From positions 1 to 12,519 of the forward strand of contig CADBLY010000113.1 in assembly GCA_902795725.1 (NCBI GenBank): DNA of 12,519 bases, written 5' to 3'. Position 1 is the first letter of the stretch. Every line of letters starts with the position of its first letter. The notes beneath the pieces were generated by a model that was not told the DNA's origin, did no database searches, and saw only the letters and a list, made by a program, of their open reading frames with translations. A program made the position numbers and the translations under genes. Shown here one piece after another: positions 7,040 through 12,519 of this stretch. The stretch comes from an uncultured Erysipelotrichaceae bacterium (lineage in GTDB: Bacteria > Bacillota_I > Bacilli_A > RF39 > UBA660).

Positions 7040-8821
7040 TTATAACAATTGTTCTAATTGATTTACCTTTTCATCAAAATATTTAATAGCATTTTCATAG
7101 ATTTTTTCATCTTCTAAATCAATATTAATTATTTTAAATGCGTCAATTATATCAACATCAGATCCGGTTTTTAAAAATTTAAGATATTTATCTAACATTT
7201 TTTCATTACCATTGGATATTTCCAAAGCTATATTACTTGCAACGACTATGCAAAAAGCATAATTAAATAAATAATAATTCATATAATAATGGCTTCTTCT
7301 AATCCAAGATAAACCTGACCAATCATCAAATTTTATTATATCGCCATAATATTTTTTTAAAGAAGTCCTATCTAAATTTATCATATAATCTTGAGTAATA
7401 GAATTACCTTCATTTACATAATTATAAAAATCCAATTCCATTTTCCCTTCTCTGACCGCTCCAAAAAAATTTGCCATAAATACATCAATAATATTGGCGA
7501 TACCAGCAATTTTTTCCCCTTTATTATTTCCATTAATTGCAAGGAAACTAGAAAGCAAACATTCATTAACCAATGAAGGTACTTCAGATATGAATGTTGG
7601 AACAGAACGATATTGTAAAGGATTATTTTCTTTTACATATTGATCATGAACATTATGACCACTTTCATGAATAACAGTTGATATAGAATCCAAATCATAA
7701 TTATAATTCATTAAAATTCGAGAATCACGATCTAAAGGTGCAAATGAATAAGCACCTGAATACTTTGATGGATATTGCGCATAATCTATATAATGATTAT
7801 CAAATATCTTTTTAAAATGATTTTTATAATCAGTTCCCAAAGGCTCAATAGCTTTTAAACATAATTCCTGAGCTTTCTCAATAGAATACTCTTTTTTGAT
7901 TTTAGATAACTCTAAACCTGTATCATATGGATATAGCTTATCAAATCCAAAATATTTTTGATATATTTGAAAATATCTTTGCAAACTATCCACATGATTT
8001 TCCGTAACTTTAATAAGAGTATTAAAAGCTTTATCGCTTAATTTTAAACTAAATAGTTTTTCATCCCAAGCATCCTTAAAATTATGTAATTTTGAAGTGG
8101 CAATATTTCCTTTAACAAATCCATTCAAAAATTGTGCTGATGAAACACTATATTTTTTCAATGTACTATAGAATTTGTCTCTAACATCTTTTCGAATACT
8201 TCGATCTTCGATTTTTAATAGTTTTCCTAAATTATTATTAGATATTATTATCTCTTTCTGATCAATAACAGCAGTACCATAATTATGTTCCGAATTAATC
8301 ATTGTCGATGACATATCACTAAAATTATTCATAGCATTATCTAATTCTGTAATTATATTTTCTTCTCGTTCTTTTAAAATATGGTCTTTATTACGATATA
8401 TATTATCTAAGGAACAACGATATTCATCTAACAAAGGAGTACTTTTAAACAAAATTTCGTAATCTTGCTTTTTTAATTTTAATAACTCAGGTTCAAAAAA
8501 ACTTGTATTAACTGAATATAAAGCAAACAAATCTGATGTTTTATTTTTCCAATCTAAGTGCTTAGATATTCCTAGTTCAATATCATTAATTAAATAAGCA
8601 TATATATATAATCTCTCTACTAAAGCAACTATATTCATACTATTTTTTAAATATTCATATAGCAGATTGGCATTTTTAGTACATCCGACGTATTTTTTTA
8701 GATCTTTAACCTGATTTTTTGCTTCATTATATTTCTTTATAAATTCCTTTTCATCCTTAAATAAATCCGTTAAATCCCACTTATACTTTTCTGGCACATC
8801 ATTTCTTGATTTATATTCCAT
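7040..8821 (-). CDS. pepF: oligoendopeptidase F, M3B zinc metallopeptidase
   Basis: A cytoplasmic zinc peptidase of the PepF type that cleaves short peptides, not whole proteins. The 593 residues match the family's usual length of about 600. The zinc site is HESGH at 385-389 within STVIHESGHNVHDQY, and Glu413 in ISEVPSLVNE is the likely third ligand. The N-terminal RNDVPEKYKWDLTDLF and the IRRSHYYMNYYLFNYAF stretch near the C-terminus (a substrate-binding region in M3 enzymes) also fit. There is no signal peptide. The ATG follows AAGGAGAAAAA. Its place between dnaK and dnaJ is unusual and would put it under HrcA control, suggesting a role in clearing peptides during heat stress (inference). 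Confidence 0.93.
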   Translation of the reverse strand: MEYKSRNDVPEKYKWDLTDLFKDEKEFIKKYNEAKNQVKDLKKYVGCTKNANLLYEYLKNSMNIVALVERLYIYAYLINDIELGISKHLDWKNKTSDLFALYSVNTSFFEPELLKLKKQDYEILFKSTPLLDEYRCSLDNIYRNKDHILKEREENIITELDNAMNNFSDMSSTMINSEHNYGTAVIDQKEIIISNNNLGKLLKIEDRSIRKDVRDKFYSTLKKYSVSSAQFLNGFVKGNIATSKLHNFKDAWDEKLFSLKLSDKAFNTLIKVTENHVDSLQRYFQIYQKYFGFDKLYPYDTGLELSKIKKEYSIEKAQELCLKAIEPLGTDYKNHFKKIFDNHYIDYAQYPSKYSGAYSFAPLDRDSRILMNYNYDLDSISTVIHESGHNVHDQYVKENNPLQYRSVPTFISEVPSLVNECLLSSFLAINGNNKGEKIAGIANIIDVFMANFFGAVREGKMELDFYNYVNEGNSITQDYMINLDRTSLKKYYGDIIKFDDWSGLSWIRRSHYYMNYYLFNYAFCIVVASNIALEISNGNEKMLDKYLKFLKTGSDVDIIDAFKIINIDLEDEKIYENAIKYFDEKVNQLEQLL

Positions 8822-8841
8822 TTTTTCTCCTTATATCTATA

Positions 8842-8871
8842 ATTAAAGTTCTAGTAACCTAGAACTTTAAT
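8842..8871 (-). other. 12-bp hairpin between dnaK and pepF, no T tract
   Basis: ATTAAAGTTCTA (8842-8853) and TAGAACTTTAAT (8860-8871) form a perfect 12-bp stem with a six-base loop, ten bases after the dnaK stop. On the minus strand it is followed by TATAGATATAAGG, not a T run, and then by the pepF ribosome binding site. It does not look like a proper terminator. It could stabilise the 3' end of upstream mRNA, serve as a processing site, or cut readthrough into pepF-dnaJ. Confidence 0.75.
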
Positions 8872-8880
8872 CCATTAATA

Positions 8881-10707
<1,827 letters not shown>

Positions 10708-10723
10708 TTATCATTCCTTTCCT

Positions 10724-11287
10724 TTATTCACTAACCTTAACCATCGCAGGTCTAATAACTTTATCTTTATATAAATATCCTTTTTGTAAAACTTCTAATA
10801 CCATACCAGGAGCAATACCTTCTTTCACTTCTGTAATAACAGCATTATGATATACAGGATCAAATTCTTTATTATGTCCATCAATAGCTTTTACTTCATA
10901 TTTAGTTAAAATATTTTCAAGTCCAGCATAAACCATTTTATATCCTTCACTTAATTTACTAAATGATTCATCTGTATTACCTTCTGATAATTTAATAGCT
11001 CTTTCAAAATTATCAATAACTGGAAGTAAATCTTTAATCAAATCTTCATTACAAAATTTTAACATTTTAGACACTTCTTCATCTTTTCTTTTACGATAAT
11101 TTATCATATCAGCCTTACTTATCAAAATATCTTGTTCCAACTTGCTTATTTTTTCTTCTAATTCTTTTACCTTATCTTTCTTCTTTCTCTTTTCTTTTTT
11201 TACTTCTTTTACTTCTTCTTGTTTAATTTCTTCTTTTACTTCTTCTTGTTTAATTTCTTCTTTTACTACTTCTTTTTCATTACTCAC
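10724..11287 (-). CDS. grpE: nucleotide exchange factor GrpE
   Basis: GrpE dimerises and opens the DnaK nucleotide site so that ADP leaves. The family part runs from about residue 40: a long coiled-coil helix (KVKELEEKISKLEQDIL), the ADMINYRKRKDEEV segment, LLPVIDNFERAI, and the C-terminal beta domain ending GYLYKDKVIRPAMVKV. Residues 1-38 are a disordered Lys/Glu stretch with a nine-residue repeat, KEEIKQEEV, present twice in exact DNA copies. The start is GTG at 11287, with AGGTGAT five bases before it. That site overlaps the hrcA stop codon, so translation is probably coupled. The first nearby ATG is in another frame. Confidence 0.97.
   Translation of the reverse strand: MSNEKEVVKEEIKQEEVKEEIKQEEVKEVKKEKRKKKDKVKELEEKISKLEQDILISKADMINYRKRKDEEVSKMLKFCNEDLIKDLLPVIDNFERAIKLSEGNTDESFSKLSEGYKMVYAGLENILTKYEVKAIDGHNKEFDPVYHNAVITEVKEGIAPGMVLEVLQKGYLYKDKVIRPAMVKVSE
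11211..11264 (-). repeat. perfect 27-bp tandem duplication inside grpE
   Basis: Bases 11211-11237 and 11238-11264 are identical 27-base units, each encoding the same nine charged residues in the GrpE N-terminal tail. The copy number preserves the reading frame, so gain or loss of a unit would change only tail length. Confidence 0.95.
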
Positions 11288-11293
11288 AAGTTA

Positions 11294-12283
11294 TCACCTC
11301 ATACCTATATTATCCATTATATAATTTAGAAGTGTAATTACACGATCATATTCCATACGTTTAGGTCCAATTAAAGCAATTGTTCCTTCTTCTCCATTGA
11401 TAGTATATCTAGTTTTAACAATTGTTACATTATCATCAAAATTATTCTCACTACCAATATAAATATTAATACCATTATCTTCTTCTTTAATATTTTTAAC
11501 AATATCTTTATCTTCAAACTTACTAATAATATTTCGAATACGTTCCGTATCATTAAACTCTGGCTGCATTAAAAAATTCTGAGTACCACTTCTATATACA
11601 CTTTCAGTTGCAAAATCTGAAAAAGCATTATAGAAGGCATTGTAGATAGCTTGGTGTTTCTTAACATATTTACCAATAATAGGTTTTATTTGAAATTCTA
11701 ATATTCTGCCAACATCATCCAATGATGATCCAATAATCATTTTATTAATTAAATCAACCGTCTGTTTTATTTCTGGCATATCAACCTGTTCTTCAATAAA
11801 AATGGATTTGTGCTCCACATGACCTTTATCAGTAACTACAATCGCAACTAAATTATTAGTATCAATAGGTATAACTTCAATTTTAGTTACCAAATTATCT
11901 TTTGAATGTCCACCCAATACCACAGCAGTATAATGAGTTAATTCAGATACAATTTCCATACTCTTTGCTATTGCATCACTAATTTCTAACGACTTATTAT
12001 TAACAATAGTTTGCAATTTTAACATATCTTCACCAGTTAACTCAGCTGGTTTTAAAATATTATCTACATAATAACGATAACCCTTTTCCGATGGAGTACG
12101 CCCACTAGAGATATGTGTCTTTTCAAGTAATCCAATCATTTCTAAATAATTCATTTCTGATCTAACTGTCGCACTTGAACAATTTAATTCTTCACAAATA
12201 CCCTTTGAACTAACAGGATGTGCAGTATCAACATATTCTTCAACAATAGCCTTTAAAACATTCTGTTGTCTTTCACTCAACAC
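11294..12283 (-). CDS. hrcA: heat-inducible transcription repressor HrcA
   Basis: HrcA binds CIRCE operators and represses class I heat-shock genes; its folding depends on GroEL, which makes it a chaperone-titration sensor. The winged-helix DNA-binding domain is at about 1-75, with SSATVRSEMNYLEMIGLLEKTH and the wing SSGRTPSEKGYRYYVD. A GAF-like middle domain and dimerisation part complete the 329 residues, close to the usual 340. The start is GTG at 12283 (MLSERQ, as MLTNRQ in Bacillus), with AGGTGAT six bases upstream. It is the first gene of the operon, so it represses itself. The recognition helix should be compared with the unusual operator upstream. Confidence 0.98.
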   Translation of the reverse strand: MLSERQQNVLKAIVEEYVDTAHPVSSKGICEELNCSSATVRSEMNYLEMIGLLEKTHISSGRTPSEKGYRYYVDNILKPAELTGEDMLKLQTIVNNKSLEISDAIAKSMEIVSELTHYTAVVLGGHSKDNLVTKIEVIPIDTNNLVAIVVTDKGHVEHKSIFIEEQVDMPEIKQTVDLINKMIIGSSLDDVGRILEFQIKPIIGKYVKKHQAIYNAFYNAFSDFATESVYRSGTQNFLMQPEFNDTERIRNIISKFEDKDIVKNIKEEDNGINIYIGSENNFDDNVTIVKTRYTINGEEGTIALIGPKRMEYDRVITLLNYIMDNIGMR

Positions 12284-12334
12284 TTAACTATCACCTACCT
12301 TCTAGTATATAACTTAATTAGAAGTTTTATGCAA

Positions 12335-12369
12335 GTTTTTAGCAGTGAAGTTATCCAACTGCTAAAAAC
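12335..12369 (-). promoter_or_regulatory. divergent CIRCE operator at the transcription start
   Basis: A 12-bp perfect inverted repeat, GTTTTTAGCAGT (12335-12346) and ACTGCTAAAAAC (12358-12369). Its core is TTAGCAGTG-N9-AACTGCTAA (12339-12365), which has the CIRCE length and 9-base spacer. The outer TTAGCA/TGCTAA are consensus, but the inner CTC/GAG is changed symmetrically. It overlaps the predicted start site, the usual CIRCE position, so HrcA binding would block initiation. The transcript could also fold here into a 5' hairpin. Confidence 0.75.
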
Positions 12370-12398
12370 AGTATAGCACACTCGTTTAGCAATGTCAA
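12370..12398 (-). promoter_or_regulatory. sigma-A promoter of the hrcA-grpE-dnaK-pepF-dnaJ operon
   Basis: On the minus strand, -35 TTGACA (12398-12393) and -10 TATACT (12375-12370) are spaced by 17 bases. The -35 box is a perfect match and the -10 has one mismatch. Transcription would start near 12363, leaving a leader of about 80 bases. Confidence 0.92.
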
Positions 12399-12413
12399 TA
12401 GGGCGAGTGCTAA
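12386..12413 (-). promoter_or_regulatory. second CIRCE-like element over the -35 box
   Basis: The minus strand reads TTAGCACTC (12413-12405), a perfect CIRCE half-site, then ten bases and CATTGCTAA (12394-12386), a half-site with seven of nine matches. The spacer is one base longer than normal. The element covers the TTGACA box. An alternative inverted repeat pairs CGAGTGCTA (12404-12412) with TAGCACACTCG (12374-12384). Confidence 0.55.
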
Positions 12414-12519
12414 AAAAAGATAAAAAAATATCAAAAATAACTTTTGTCAAGACATCGTGACCCCTTAGGCAAAATATATTAATTATCTAACGATATAGAA
12501 TTTTTTTAAGGTTGTTAAC
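12414..12519. other. intergenic sequence upstream of the heat-shock promoter
   Basis: About 100 bases of AT-rich sequence to the window edge. The minus strand has another TTGACA at 12450-12445 but no -10 at a workable distance. I see no gene, convincing terminator or repeat here. Confidence 0.5.

Noticed and set aside
7391..7576. 61-codon frame on the plus strand
   Set aside because: Antisense to pepF, with no recognisable features.
11142..11324. 60-codon Ser/Phe-rich frame on the plus strand
   Set aside because: Reverse reading of the Lys/Glu-rich grpE tail repeat; a composition artefact.
12417..12450. Second TTGACA on the minus strand upstream of hrcA
   Set aside because: No -10 box at 15-19 bases; the sequence there is only T runs.

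Overview
The window is AT-rich bacterial DNA from a low-GC, spore-forming Firmicute. The main signs are a germination protease gene (gpr), extended GGAGGTGAT-type ribosome binding sites, HrcA with CIRCE-like operators, and sigma-A promoters of TTGACA/TATAAT type. TGA is used as a stop (hrcA), so the genetic code is the standard bacterial one and not that of Mycoplasma. The style of S4 and the base composition suggest the Bacilli/Erysipelotrichia side of the phylum. That placement is inference.

Left part (1-2206): rpsD (S4) is read rightward from a near-perfect promoter, behind a leader that can fold as a pseudoknot and is probably the S4 autoregulatory site. Convergent to it is gpr; the two stop codons overlap inside the rpsD terminator. 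rpsT (S20) is divergent from gpr.

Middle part (2213-5911): an accessory block on the minus strand. It holds a peptidase-containing ABC exporter (C39 protease, membrane domain, ATPase) followed by two small genes of 46 and 55 codons. Both encode peptides with textbook double-glycine leaders and GxxxG motifs. This looks like a two-peptide (class IIb) bacteriocin and its processing exporter. No immunity gene is recognisable. Upstream of the exporter lies an acyltransferase-3 membrane protein with its own extended -10 promoter and terminator.

Right part (5913-12413): a heat-shock operon on the minus strand in the order hrcA-grpE-dnaK-pepF-dnaJ. It has a perfect-spacing TTGACA/TATACT promoter and two CIRCE-like inverted repeats, one over the -35 and one over the start site. 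The start-site copy has symmetrically altered inner bases. An oligoendopeptidase F gene sits between dnaK and dnaJ, which is an unusual place. HrcA would repress the operon, GrpE/DnaK/DnaJ form the Hsp70 machine, and PepF would degrade short peptides.

In many Bacilli rpsT-gpr and hrcA-grpE-dnaK-dnaJ are linked through spoIIP/lepA/hemW. Here the bacteriocin and acyltransferase block lies between them instead. The strongest novelty candidates are the unannotated bacteriocin pair and the divergent tandem CIRCE control region.
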